Shown in pieces: positions 36,756 to 48,610 of a stretch of DNA of 64,000 nt. The stretch comes from Galeopsis tetrahit (lineage: Eukaryota; Streptophyta; Magnoliopsida; Lamiales; Lamiaceae), in the NCBI GenBank assembly GCA_963675135.1, contig OY776124.1, positions 23,868,066 to 23,932,065 on the forward strand, read 5' to 3'. How positions within the stretch are numbered: position 1 is the first letter of the stretch; the number at the start of each line of letters is the position of its first letter. Under the pieces are notes generated by a model that was not told the origin of the DNA, searched no databases, and worked only from the letters and a program-made list of their open reading frames with translations. Both the position numbers and the translations under genes were made by a program.

Positions 36756-39700
36756 CTATAAACGAGTTATAGAAAACAACAACCCTAGAACCAATGTGAA
36801 TTGGTAATGGTTAACTCTTTTGAACTTAGTGAAACTTTTCAAAAACAGAGAATGAGTGAATCGATGAAAGTGCACTTCCACATTATAGTGGGTTAAACTA
36901 TAGAGTTTTTGAGCACTAACGAATGCGATTTTTCGCAAAATAAAGAAAACATAAAGTTTGCTTGGTCACCAAGCAATCCTACAAAACACTTCATTTTGGT
37001 ATATTAGAGGTTAAATGGCACTATAAAGGAGTTATAGAAAACAACAACCCTAGAACCAATGTGAATTGGTAATGGTTAACTCTTTTGAACTTAGTGAAAC
37101 TTTTCAAAAACAGAGAATGAGTGAATCGATGAAAGTGCACTTCCACATTATAGTGGGTTAAACTATAGAGTTTTTGAACACTAACGAATGCGATTTTTCG
37201 CAAAATAAAGAAAACATAAAGTTTGCTTGGTCACCAAGCAATCCTACAAAACACTTCATTTTGGTATTTTAGAGGTTAAATGGCACTATAAACGAGTTAT
37301 AGAAAACAACAACCCTAGAACCAATGTGAATTGGTAATGGTTAACTCTTTTGAACTTAGTGAAACTTTTCAAAAACAGAGAATGAGTGAATCGATTAAAG
37401 TGCACTTCCACATTATAGTGGGTTAAACTTTAGAGTTTTTGAGCACTGACGAATGTGATTTTTCGCAAAATAGAGAAAACATAAAGTTTGCTTGGTCACC
37501 AAGCAATCCTACAAAACACTTCATTTTGGTATTTTAGAGGTTAAATGGCACTATTATAGAAAACAACAACCCTAGAACCAATGTGAATTGGTAATGGTTA
37601 ACTCTTTTGCAATAAGTGAAACTTTTCAAAAAGAGAGGATGAGTGAATCGGAGAAAGTGCACGTCCACATTATAGTGGGATAAAACTATAGAGTTTTTGA
37701 GCACTAACGAATGTGATTTTCCGCAAAATAAAGAAAACATAAAGTTTGCTTGGTCACCAAGCAATCCTACAAAACACTTCATTTTGGTATATTAGAGATT
37801 AAATGGCACTATAAACGAGTTATAGAAAACAACAACCCTAGAACCAATGTGAATTGGTAATGGTTAACTCTTTTGAACTTAGTGAAACTTTTCAAAAACA
37901 GAGAATGAGTGAATCGATGAAAGTGCACTTCCACATTATAGTGGGTTAAACTATAGAGTTTTTGAGCACTAACGAATGCGATTTTTCGCAAAATAAAGAA
38001 AACATAAAGTTTGCTTGGTCACCAAGCAATCCTACAAAACACTTCATTTTGGTATATTAGAGGTTAAATGGCACTATAAAGGAGTTATAGAAAACAACAA
38101 CCCTAGAACCAATGTGAATTGGTAATGGTTAACTCTTTTGAACTTAGTGAAACTTTTCAAAAACAGAGAATGAGTGAATCGATGAAAGTGCACTTCCACA
38201 TTATAGTGGGTTAAACTATAGAGTTTTTGAACACTAACGAATGCGATTTTTCGCAAAATAAAGAAAACATAAAGTTTGCTTGGTCACCAAGCAATCCTAC
38301 AAAACACTTCATTTTGGTATTTTAGAGGTTAAATGGCACTATAAACGAGTTATAGAAAACAACAACCCTAGAACCAATGTGAATTGGTAATGGTTAACTC
38401 TTTTGAACTTAGTGAAACTTTTCAAAAACAGAGAATGAGTGAATCGATTAAAGTGCACTTCCACATTATAGTGGGTTAAACTTTAGAGTTTTTGAGCACT
38501 GACGAATGTGATTTTTCGCAAAATAGAGAAAACATAAAGTTTGCTTGGTCACCAAGCAATCCTACAAAACACTTCATTTTGGTATTTTAGAGGTTAAATG
38601 GCACTATTATAGAAAACAACAACCCTAGAACCAATGTGAATTGGTAATGGTTAACTCTTTTGCAATAAGTGAAACTTTTCAAAAAGAGAGGATGAGTGAA
38701 TCGGAGAAAGTGCACGTCCACATTATAGTGGGATAAAACTATAGAGTTTTTGAGCACTAACGAATGTGATTTTCCGCAAAATAAAGAAAACATAAAGTTT
38801 GCTTGGTCACCAAGCAATCCTACAAAACACTTCATTTTGGTATATTAGAGGTTAAATGGCACTATAAACGAGTTATAGAAAACAACAACCCTAGAACCAA
38901 TGTGAATTGGTAATGGTTAACTCTTTTGAACTTAGTGAAACTTTTCAAAAACAGAGAATGAGTGAATCGATGAAAGTGCACTTCCACATTATAGTGGGTT
39001 AAACTATAGAGTTTTTGAGCACTAACGAATGCGATTTTTCGCAAAATAAAGAAAACATAAAGTTTGCTTGGTCACCAAGCAATCCTACAAAACACTTCAT
39101 TTTGGTATATTAGAGGTTAAATGGCACTATAAAGGAGTTATAGAAAACAACAACCCTAGAACCAATGTGAATTGGTAATGGTTAACTCTTTTGAACTTAG
39201 TGAAACTTTTCAAAAACAGAGAATGAGTGAATCGATGAAAGTGCACTTCCACATTATAGTGGGTTAAACTATAGAGTTTTTGAACACTAACGAATGCGAT
39301 TTTTCGCAAAATAAAGAAAACATAAAGTTTGCTTGGTCACCAAGCAATCCTACAAAACACTTCATTTTGGTATTTTAGAGGTTAAATGGCACTATAAACG
39401 AGTTATAGAAAACAACAACCCTAGAACCAATGTGAATTGGTAATGGTTAACTCTTTTGAACTTAGTGAAACTTTTCAAAAACAGAGAATGAGTGAATCGA
39501 TTAAAGTGCACTTCCACATTATAGTGGGTTAAACTTTAGAGTTTTTGAGCACTGACGAATGTGATTTTTCGCAAAATAGAGAAAACATAAAGTTTGCTTG
39601 GTCACCAAGCAATCCTACAAAACACTTCATTTTGGTATTTTAGAGGTTAAATGGCACTATTATAGAAAACAACAACCCTAGAACCAATGTGAATTGGTAA

Positions 39701-40444
39701 TGGTTAACTCTTTTGCAATAAGTGAAACTTTTCAAAAAGAGAGGATGAGTGAATCGGAGAAAGTGCACGTCCACATTATAGTGGGATAAAACTATAGAGT
39801 TTTTGAGCACTAACGAATGTGATTTTCCGCAAAATAAAGAAAACATAAAGTTTGCTTGGTCACCAAGCAATCCTACAAAACACTTCATTTTGGTATATTA
39901 GAGGTTAAATGGCACTATAAACGAGTTATAGAAAACAACAACCCTAGAACCAATGTGAATTGGTAATGGTTAACTCTTTTGAACTTAGTGAAACTTTTCA
40001 AAAACAGAGAATGAGTGAATCGATGAAAGTGCACTTCCACATTATAGTGGGTTAAACTATAGAGTTTTTGAGCACTAACGAATGCGATTTTTCGCAAAAT
40101 AAAGAAAACATAAAGTTTGCTTGGTCACCAAGCAATCCTACAAAACACTTCATTTTGGTATATTAGAGGTTAAATGGCACTATAAAGGAGTTATAGAAAA
40201 CAACAACCCTAGAACCAATGTGAATTGGTAATGGTTAACTCTTTTGAACTTAGTGAAACTTTTCAAAAACAGAGAATGAGTGAATCGATGAAAGTGCACT
40301 TCCACATTATAGTGGGTTAAACTATAGAGTTTTTGAACACTAACGAATGCGATTTTTCGCAAAATAAAGAAAACATAAAGTTTGCTTGGTCACCAAGCAA
40401 TCCTACAAAACACTTCATTTTGGTATTTTAGAGGTTAAATGGCA
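36498..40444 (+). repeat. Four-monomer higher-order repeat, 3.75 tandem copies (1,053 bp each)
   Basis: Starts 36,498, 36,756, 37,021, 37,286, then 37,551, 37,809, 38,074, 38,339, then 38,604, 38,862, 39,127, 39,392, then 39,657, 39,915, 40,180. Diagnostic bases agree throughout except gagattaaatgg, present after the first monomer of copies 1 and 2 (near 36,742 and 37,795) and replaced by gaggttaaatgg in copies 3 and 4. This is the most regular part of the window and probably the latest amplification. Confidence 0.92.
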
Positions 40445-42263
40445 CTATTATAGAAAACAACAACCCTAGAACCAATGTGAATTGGTAATGGTTAACTCTT
40501 TTGCAATTAGTGAAACTTTTCAAAAAGAGAGGATGAGTGAATCGGAGAAAGTGCACGTCCACATTATAGTGGGATAAAACTATAGAGTTTTTGAGCACTA
40601 ACGAATGTGATTTTCCGCAAAATAAAGAAAACATAAAGTTTGCTTGGTCACCAAGCAATCCTACAAAACACTTCATTTTGGTATATTAGAGGTTAAATGG
40701 CACTATAAACGAGTTATAGAAAACAACAACCCTAGAACCAATGTGAATTGGTAATGGTTAACTCTTTTGTAGTTAGTGAAACTTTTCAAAAAGAGAGAAT
40801 GTGTGAATCGGAGAAAGTGCGCTTCCACATTATAGTGGGTTAAACTATAGAGTTTTTGAGCACTAACGAATGTGATTTTCCGCAAAATAAAGAAAACATA
40901 AAGTTTGCTTGGTCACCAAGCAATCCTACAAAACACTTCATTTTGGTATTTTAGAGGTTAAATGACACTATTATAGAAAACAACAACCCTAGAACCAATA
41001 TGAATTGGTAATGGTTAACTCTTTTGAAATTAGTGAAACTTTTCAAAAACAGAGAATGAGTGAATCGATGAAAGTGCACTTCCACATTATAGTGGGTTAA
41101 ACTATAGAGTTTTTGAGCACTAACGAATGCGATTTTCCGCAAAATAAAGAAAACATAAAGTTTGCTAGGTCACCAAGCAATCCTACAAAACACTTCTTTT
41201 TGGTATTTTAGAGGTTAAATAGCACTATTATAGAAAACAACAACCCTAGAACCAATGTGAATTGGTAATGGTTAACTCTTTTGCAATTAGTGGAACTTTT
41301 CAAAAAGAGAGGAAGAGTGAATCGGAGAAAGTGCACGTCCACATTATAGTGGGATAAAACTATAGAGTTTTTGAGCACTAACGAATGTGATTTTCCGCAA
41401 AATAAAGAAAACATAAAGTTTGCTTGGTCACCAAGCAATCCTACAAAACACTTCATTTTTGTATATTAGAGGTTAAATGGCACTATAAACGAGTTATAGA
41501 AAACAACAACCCTAGAACCAATGTGAATTGGTAATGGTTAACTCTTTTGAACTTAGTGAAACTTTTCAAAAACAGAGAATGAGTGAATCGATGAAAGTGC
41601 ACTTCCACATTATAGTGGGTTAAACTATAGAGTTTTTGAGCACTAACGAATATGATTTTTCGCAAAATAAAGAAAACATAAAGTTTGCTTGGTCACCAAA
41701 AAATCCTACAAAACACTTCATTTTGGTATTTTAGAGGTTAAATGGCACTATTATAGAAAACAACAACCCTAGAACCAATGTGAATTGGTAATGGTTAACT
41801 CTTTTGCAATTAGTGAAACTTTTCAAAAAGAGAGGATGAGTGAATCGGAGAAAGTGCACGTCCACATTATAGTGGGATAAAACTATAGAGTTTTTGAGCA
41901 CTAACGAATGCGATTTTCCGCAAAATAAAGAAAACATAAAGTTTGCTTGGTCACCAAGCAATCCTACAAAACACTTCTTTTTGGTATATTAGAGGTTAAA
42001 TAACACTATTATAGAAAACAACAACCCTAGAACCAATGTGAATTGGTAATGGTTAACTCTTTTGCAATTAGTGAAACTTTTCAAAAAGAGAGGAAGAGTG
42101 AATCGGAGAAAGTGCACGTCCACATTATAGTGGGATAAAACTATAGAGTTTTTGAGCACTAACGAATGTGATTTTCCGCAAAATAAAGAAAACATAAAGT
42201 TTGCGTGGTCACCAAGCAATCCTACAAAACACTTCATTTTGGTATTTTAGAGGTTAAATGGCA
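40180..42263 (+). repeat. Eight-monomer segment matching 28,399-30,482
   Basis: Starts 40,180, 40,445, 40,703, 40,968, 41,225, 41,483, 41,748 and 42,006 are each 11,781 bp after 28,399, 28,664, 28,922, 29,187, 29,444, 29,702, 29,967 and 30,225. The types agree monomer by monomer, ending with gcgtggtcacc in both. Private changes here are attttttgtatat near 41,455, gaatatgattt near 41,648, accaaaaaatcc near 41,696 and taacactat near 42,000. The next monomer (42,264) no longer matches. Confidence 0.87.
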
Positions 42264-43309
42264 CTATTATAGAAAACAACAACCCTAGAACCAATGTGAA
42301 TTGGTAATGGTTAACTCTTTTGCAATAAGTGAAACTTTTCAAAAAGAGAGGATGAGTGAATCGGAGAAAGTGCACGTCCACATTATAGTGGGATAAAACT
42401 ATAGAGTTTTTGAGCACTAACGAATGTGATTTTCCGCAAAATAAAGAAAACATAAAGTTTGCTTGGTCACCAAGCAATCCTACAAAACACTTCATTTTAG
42501 TATATTAGAGGTTAAATGGCACTATAAACGAGTTATAGAAAACAACAACCCTAGAACCTATGTGAATTGGTAATGGTTAACTCTTTTGAACTTAGTGAAA
42601 CTTTTCAAAAACAGAGAATGAGTGAATCGATGAAAGTGCACTTCCACATTATAGTGGGTTAAACTATAGAGTTTTTGAGCACTAACGAATGCGATTTTTC
42701 GCAAAATAAAGAAAACATAAAGTTTGCTTGGTCACCAAGCAATCCTACAAAACACTTCATTTTGGTATTTTAGAGGTTAAATGGCACTATTATAGAAAAC
42801 AACAACCCTAGAACCAATGTGAATTGGTAATGGTTAACTCTTTTGCAATTAGTGAAACTTTTCAAAAAGAGAGGATGAGTGAATCGGAGAAAGTGCACGT
42901 CCACATTATAGTGGGATAAAACTATAGAGTTTTTGAGCACTAACGAATGTGATTTTCCGCAAAATAAAGAAAACATAAAGTTTGCTTGGTCACCAAGCAA
43001 TCCTACAAAACACTTCATTTTGGTATATTAGAGGTTAAATGGCACTATAAACGAATTATAGAAAACAACAACCCTAGAACCAATGTGAATTGGTAATAGT
43101 TAACTCTTTTGTAGTTAGTGAAACTTTTCAAAAAGAGAGAATGTATGAATCGGAGAAAGTGCACTTCCACATTATAGTGGGATAAACTATATAGTTTTTT
43201 AGCACTAACGAATGTGATTTTCCGCAAAATAAAGAAAACATAAAGTTTGCTTGGTCACCAAGCAATCCTACAAAACACTTCATTTTGGTATTTTAGAGGT
43301 TAAATGGCA
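42264..43309 (+). repeat. Four monomers resembling 21.3-22.1 kb
   Basis: Starts 42,264, 42,522, 42,787 and 43,045. The order acctatgtg (42,522), 258-bp monomer, then gacgaattatag with tatatag (43,045) parallels 21,348, 21,611 and 21,869. Here, however, acctatgtg is combined with an intact aaactatagag, and the 1-bp loss gtgaaattttc is absent. It may be an older form of that block. Confidence 0.75.
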
Positions 43310-46076
43310 CTATTATAGAAAACAACAACCCTAGAACCAATGTGAATTGGTAATGGTTAACTATTTTGCAATTAGTGAAACTTTTCAAAAAGAGAGGATG
43401 AGTGAATCGGAGAAAGTGCACGTCCACATTATAGTGGGATAAAACTATAGAATTTTTTAGCACTAACGAATGCGATTTTCCGCAAAATAAAGAAAACATA
43501 AAGTTTGCTTGGTCACCAAGCAATCCTACAAAACACTTCTTTTTGGTATATTAGAGGTTAAATAGCACTATTATAGAAAACAACAACCCTAGAACCAATG
43601 TGAATTGGTAATGGTTAACTCTTTTGCAATTAGTGAAACTTTTCAAAAAGAGAGGAAGAGTGAATCGGAGAAAGTGCACGTCCACATTATAGTGGGATAA
43701 AACTATAGAGTTTTTGAGCACTAACGAATGTGATTTTCCGCAAAATAAAGAAAACATAAAGTTTGCTTGGTCACCAAGCAATCCTACAAAACACTTCATT
43801 TTGGTATATTAGAGGTTAAATGGCACTATAAACGAGTTATAGAAAACAACAACCCTAGAACCAATGTGAATTGGTAATGGTTAACTCTTTTGAACTTAGT
43901 GAAACTTTTCAAAAACAGAGAATGAGTGAATCGATTAAAGTGCACTTCCACATTATAGTGGGTTAAACTATAGAGTTTTTGAGCACTGACGAATGTGATT
44001 TTTCGCAAAATAGAGAAAACATAAAGTTTGCTTGGTCACCAAGCAATCCTACAAAACACTTCATTTTGGTATTTTAGAGGTTAAATGGCACTATTATAGA
44101 AAACAACAACCCTAGAACCAATGTGAATTGGTAATGGTTAACTCTTTTGCAATAAGTGAAACTTTTCAAAAAGAGAGGATGAGTGAATCGGAGAAAGTGC
44201 ACGTCCACATTATAGTGGGATAAAACTATAGAGTTTTTGAGCACTAACGAATGTGATTTTCCGCAAAATAAAGAAAACATAAAGTTTGCTTGGTCACCAA
44301 GCAATCCTACAAAACACTTCATTTTGGTATATTAGAGGTTAAATGGCACTATAAACGAGTTATAGAAAACAACAACCCTAGAACCAATGTGAATTGGTAA
44401 TGGTTAACTCTTTTGAACTTAGTGAAACTTTTCAAAAACAGAGAATGAGTGAATCGATGAAAGTGCACTTCCACATTATAGTGGGTTAAATAGAGTTTTT
44501 GAGCACTGACGAATGTGATTTTTCGCAAAATAGAGAAAACATAAAGTTTGCTTGGTCACCAAGCAATCCTACAAAACACTTCATTTTGGTATTTTAGAGG
44601 TTAAATGGCACTATTATAGAAAACAACAACCCTAGAACCAATGTGAATTGGTAATGGTTAACTCTTTTGTAATAAGTGAAACTTTTCAAAAAGAGAGGAT
44701 GAGTGAATCGGAGAAAGTGCACGTCCACATTATAGTGGGATAAAATTATAGAGTTTTTGAGCACTAACGAATGTGATTTTCCGCAAAATAAAGAAAACAT
44801 AAAGTTTGCTTGGTCACCAAGCAATCCTACAAAACACTTCATTTTAGTATATTAGAGGTTAAATGGCACTATAAACGAGTTATAGAAAACAACAACCCTA
44901 GAACCAATGTGAATTGGTAATGGTTAACTCTTTTGAACTTAGTGAAACTTTTCAAAAACAGAGAATGAGTGAATCGATGAAAGTGCACTTCCACATTATA
45001 GTGGGTTAAACTATAGAGTTTTTGAGCACTAACGAATGCGATTTTTCGCAAAATAAAGAAAACATAAAGTTTACTTGGTCACCAAGCAATCCTACAAAAC
45101 ACTTCATTTTGGTATTTTAGAGGTTAAATGGCACTATTATAGAAAACAACAACCCTAGAACCAATGTGAATTGGTAATGGTTAACTCTTTTGCAATTAGT
45201 GAAACTTTTCAAAAAGAGAGGATGAGTGAATCGGAGAAAGTGCACGTCCACATTATAGTGGGATAAAACTATAGAGTTTTTGAGCACTAACGAATGCGAT
45301 TTTCCGCAAAATAAAGAAAACATAAAGTTTGCTTGGTCACCAAGCAATCCTACAAAACACTTCTTTTTGGTATATTAGAGGTTAAATAGCACTATTATAG
45401 AAAACAACAACCCTAGAACCAATGTGAATTGGTAATGGTTAACTCTTTTGCAATTAGTGAAACTTTTCAAAAAGAGAGGAAGAGTGAATCGGAGAAAGTG
45501 CACGTCCACATTATAGTGGGATAAAACTATAGAGTTTTTGAGCACTAACGAATGTGATTTTCCGCAAAATAAAGAAAACATAAAGTTTGCTTGGTCACCA
45601 AGCAATCCTACAAAACACTTCATTTTGGTATATTAGAGGTTAAATGGCACTATAAACGAGTTATAGAAAACAACAACCCTAGAACCAATGTGAATTGGTA
45701 ATGGTTAACTCTTTTGAACTTAGTGAAACTTTTCAAAAACAGAGAATGAGTGAATCGATTAAAGTGCACTTCCACATTATAGTGGGTTAAACTATAGAGT
45801 TTTTGAGCACTGACGAATGTGATTTTTCGCAAAATAGAGAAAACATAAAGTTTGCTTGGTCACCAAGCAATCCTACAAAACACTTCATTTTGGTATTTTA
45901 GAGGTTAAATGGCACTATTATAGAAAACAACAACCCTAGAACCAATGTGAATTGGTAATGGTTAACTCTTTTGCAATAAGTGAAACTTTTCAAAAAGAGA
46001 GGATGAGTGAATCGGAGAAAGTGCACGTCCACATTATAGTGGGATAAAACTATAGAGTTTTTGAGCACTAACGAAT
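43310..46076 (+). repeat. Seven-monomer unit (offset 1,824 bp) ending at the gap
   Basis: Starts 43,310, 43,568, 43,826, 44,091, 44,349, 44,611 and 44,869, then 45,134, 45,392, 45,650 and 45,915 repeat the first four. The last monomer is cut by the N run after about 160 bases. The unit contains the shortened monomer 44,349-44,610. Confidence 0.85.
44349..44610 (+). repeat. Monomer with a unique 3-bp deletion and mosaic ends (262 bp)
   Basis: It reads gggttaaatagag instead of gggttaaactatagag. Its first part has gaatcgatg, as in one subfamily, while after the deletion it has gcactgacg and aaatagagaaaac, normally found with gaatcgattaaag. The switch at the deletion suggests a recombination joint within the monomer. 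Confidence 0.82.
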
Positions 46077-46276
46077 NNNNNNNNNNNNNNNNNNNNNNNN
46101 NNNNNNNNNNNNNNNNNNNNNNNNNNNNNNNNNNNNNNNNNNNNNNNNNNNNNNNNNNNNNNNNNNNNNNNNNNNNNNNNNNNNNNNNNNNNNNNNNNNN
46201 NNNNNNNNNNNNNNNNNNNNNNNNNNNNNNNNNNNNNNNNNNNNNNNNNNNNNNNNNNNNNNNNNNNNNNNNNNNN
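46077..46276. other. Assembly gap of exactly 200 N
   Basis: The run of N starts inside a left-arm monomer (after gcactaacgaat) and ends inside an oppositely oriented monomer (tctaaaatacc). A round 200-base gap is the kind of placeholder scaffolding programs insert, so the real distance is unknown. The two flanks are at different phases of the monomer and in opposite orientation, so they do not simply continue one another. No gene call should be made across the N run. Confidence 0.99.
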
Positions 46277-48610
46277 TCTAAAATACCAAAATGAAGTGTT
46301 TTGTAGGATTGCTTGGTGACCAAGCAAACTTTATATTTTCTTTATTTTGCGGAAAATCACATTCGTTAGTGCTCAAAAACTCTATAGTTTTATCCCACTA
46401 TAATGTGGAAGTGCACTTTCTCCGATTCACTCATCCTCTCTTTTTGAAAAGTTTCACTAATTGCAAAAGAGTTAACAATTACCAATTCACATTGGTTCTA
46501 GGGTTGTTGTTTTCTATAATAGTGTCATTTAACCTCTAAAATACCAAAATGAAGTGTTTTGTAGGATTGCTTGGTGACCAAGCAAACTTTATGTTTTCTT
46601 TATTTTGCGGAAAATCACATTCGCTAGTGCTCAAAAACTCTATAGTTTAACCCACTATAATGTGGAAGTGCACTTTCATCGATTCACTCATTCTCTGTTT
46701 TTGAAAAGTTTCACTAATTTCAAAAGAGTTAACCATTACCAATTCACATTGGTTCTAGGGTTGTTGTTCTCTATAACTCGTTTATAGTGCCATTTAACCT
46801 CTAAAATACCAAAATGAAGTGTTTTGTAGGATTGCTTGGTGACCAAGAAAACTTTATGTTTTCTTTATTTTGCGGAAAATCACATTCGTTAGTGCTATAA
46901 AAATCTATAGTTTATCCCACTATAATGTGAATGTGCACTTTCTCCGATTCACTCATCCTCTCTTTTTGAAAAGTTTCACTAATTGCAAAAGAGTTAACCA
47001 TTACCAATTCACATTGGTTCTAGGGTTGTTGTTTTCTATAATAGTGCCATTTAACCTCTAAAATACAAAAATAAAGTGTTTTGTAGGATTGCTTGGTGAC
47101 CAAGCAAACTTTATGTTTTCTTTATTTTGCGGAAAATCGCATTCGTTAGTGCTCAAAAACTCTATAGTTTAACCCACTATAATGTGGAAGTGCACTTTCA
47201 TCGATTCACTCATTCTCTGTTTTTGAAAAGTTTCACTAATTTCAAAAGAGTTAACCATTACCAATTCACATTGGTTCTAGGGTTGTTGTTTTCTATAACT
47301 CGTTTATAGTGCCATTTAACCTCTAAAATACCAAAATGAAGTGTTTTGTAGGATTGCTTGGTGACCAAGCAAACTTTATGTTTCTTTATTTTGCGGAAAA
47401 TCACATTCGTTAGTGCTAAAAAACTCTATAGTTTATCCCACTATAATGTGGAAGTGCACTTTCTCCGATTCATACATTCTCTCTTTTTGAAAAGTTTCAC
47501 TAATTGCAAAAGAGTTAACCATTACCAATTCACATTGGTTCTAGGGTTATTGTTTTCTATAACTCGTTTATAATGCCATTTAACCTCTAAAATACCTAAA
47601 TGAAGTGTTTTGTAGGATTGCTTGGTGACCAAGCAAACTTTATGTTTTCTTTATTTTGCGGAAAATCACATTCGTTAGTGCTAAAAAAATCTATAGTTTA
47701 TCCCACTATAATGAGAACGTGCACTTTCTCCGATTCACTCATCCTCTCTTTTTGAAAAGTTTCACTAATTGCAAAAGAGTTAACCATTACCAATTCACAT
47801 TGGTTCTAGGGTTGTTGTTTTCTATAATAGTGCCATTTAACCTCTAAAATACCAAAATGAAGTGTTTTGTAGGATTGCTTGGTGACCAAGCGAACTTTAT
47901 GTTTTCTTTATTTTGCGGAAAATCACATTCGTTAGTGCTAAAAAACTCTATAGTTTTATCCCACTATAATGTGGAAGTGCACTTTCTCCGATTCACTCAT
48001 CCTCTCTTTTTGAAAAGTTTCACTAATTGCAACAGAGTTAACAATTACCAATTCACATTGGTTCTAGGGTTGTTGTTTTCTATAATAGTGTCATTTAACC
48101 TCTAAAATACCAAAATGAAGTGTTTTGTAGGATTGCTTGGTGACCAAGCAAACTTTATGTTTTCTTTATTTTGCGGAAAATCACATTCGCTAGTGCTCAA
48201 AAACTCTATAGTTTAACCCACTATAATGTGGAAGTGCACTTTCATCGATTCACTCATTCTCTGTTTTTGAAAAGTTTCACTAATTTCAAAAGAGTTAACC
48301 ATTACCAATTCACATTGGTTCTAGGGTTGTTGTTCTCTATAACTCGTTTATAGTGCCATTTAACCTCTAAAATACCAAAATGAAGTGTTTTGTAGGATTG
48401 CTTGGTGACCAAGAAAACTTTATGTTTTCTTTATTTTGCGGAAAATCACATTCGTTAGTGCTATAAAAATCTATAGTTTATCCCACTATAATGTGAACGT
48501 GCACTTTCTCCGATTCACTCATCCTCTCTTTTTGAAAAGTTTCACTAATTGCAAAAGAGTTAACCATTACCAATTCACATTGGTTCTAGGGTTGTTGTTT
48601 TCTATAATAG
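46277..48610 (-). repeat. Right arm, first block with a 1,566-bp partial repeat
   Basis: Boundaries 46,522, 46,787 and 47,044 are matched by 48,088, 48,353 and 48,610 (offset 1,566). Shared marks are taacaattacc, attcgctagtg, ttctctataactcg and gaccaagaaaac. The monomers between (47,309, 47,573, 47,830) are of other types; 47,573 has the 1-bp loss tatgtttcttta. Private changes include aactttatattttc near 46,330 and aatgagaacg near 47,711. Confidence 0.82.

Larger units (their letters stand above)
1..46076 (+). repeat. Satellite array, left arm (about 176 head-to-tail monomers)
   Basis: One tandem repeat fills this stretch without interruption. Taking the c of ctataaacg or ctattatag as the monomer start, starts fall at 145, 410, 675, 934, 1199 and so on to 45,915, with spacings almost always 257, 258, 259, 263, 264 or 265 bp (mean about 261.5). 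All monomers point the same way. I call this direction plus by convention; it is not a gene strand. Each monomer contains, in order, the ctata start, accctagaacc, a CCAAT hairpin, a cttttcaaaaag stretch, ccacattatagtgg, and a gcttggtcaccaagc palindrome. No unique sequence, mobile element or gene interrupts it. The array begins before base 1. The function is unknown; arrays like this usually form heterochromatin, and some are centromeric, but nothing here proves a centromere. Confidence 0.98.

Noticed and set aside
46077..46276. Large hairpin (inverted repeat) centred on the gap
   Set aside because: The arms are inverted relative to each other but differ in subfamily order and phase, so they are not mirror images. 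No perfect inverted duplication around the gap is visible.
45898..46327. Longer open frames running through the N block (up to 141 codons)
   Set aside because: They exist only because unknown bases were translated as open. The flanks are oppositely oriented satellite monomers.
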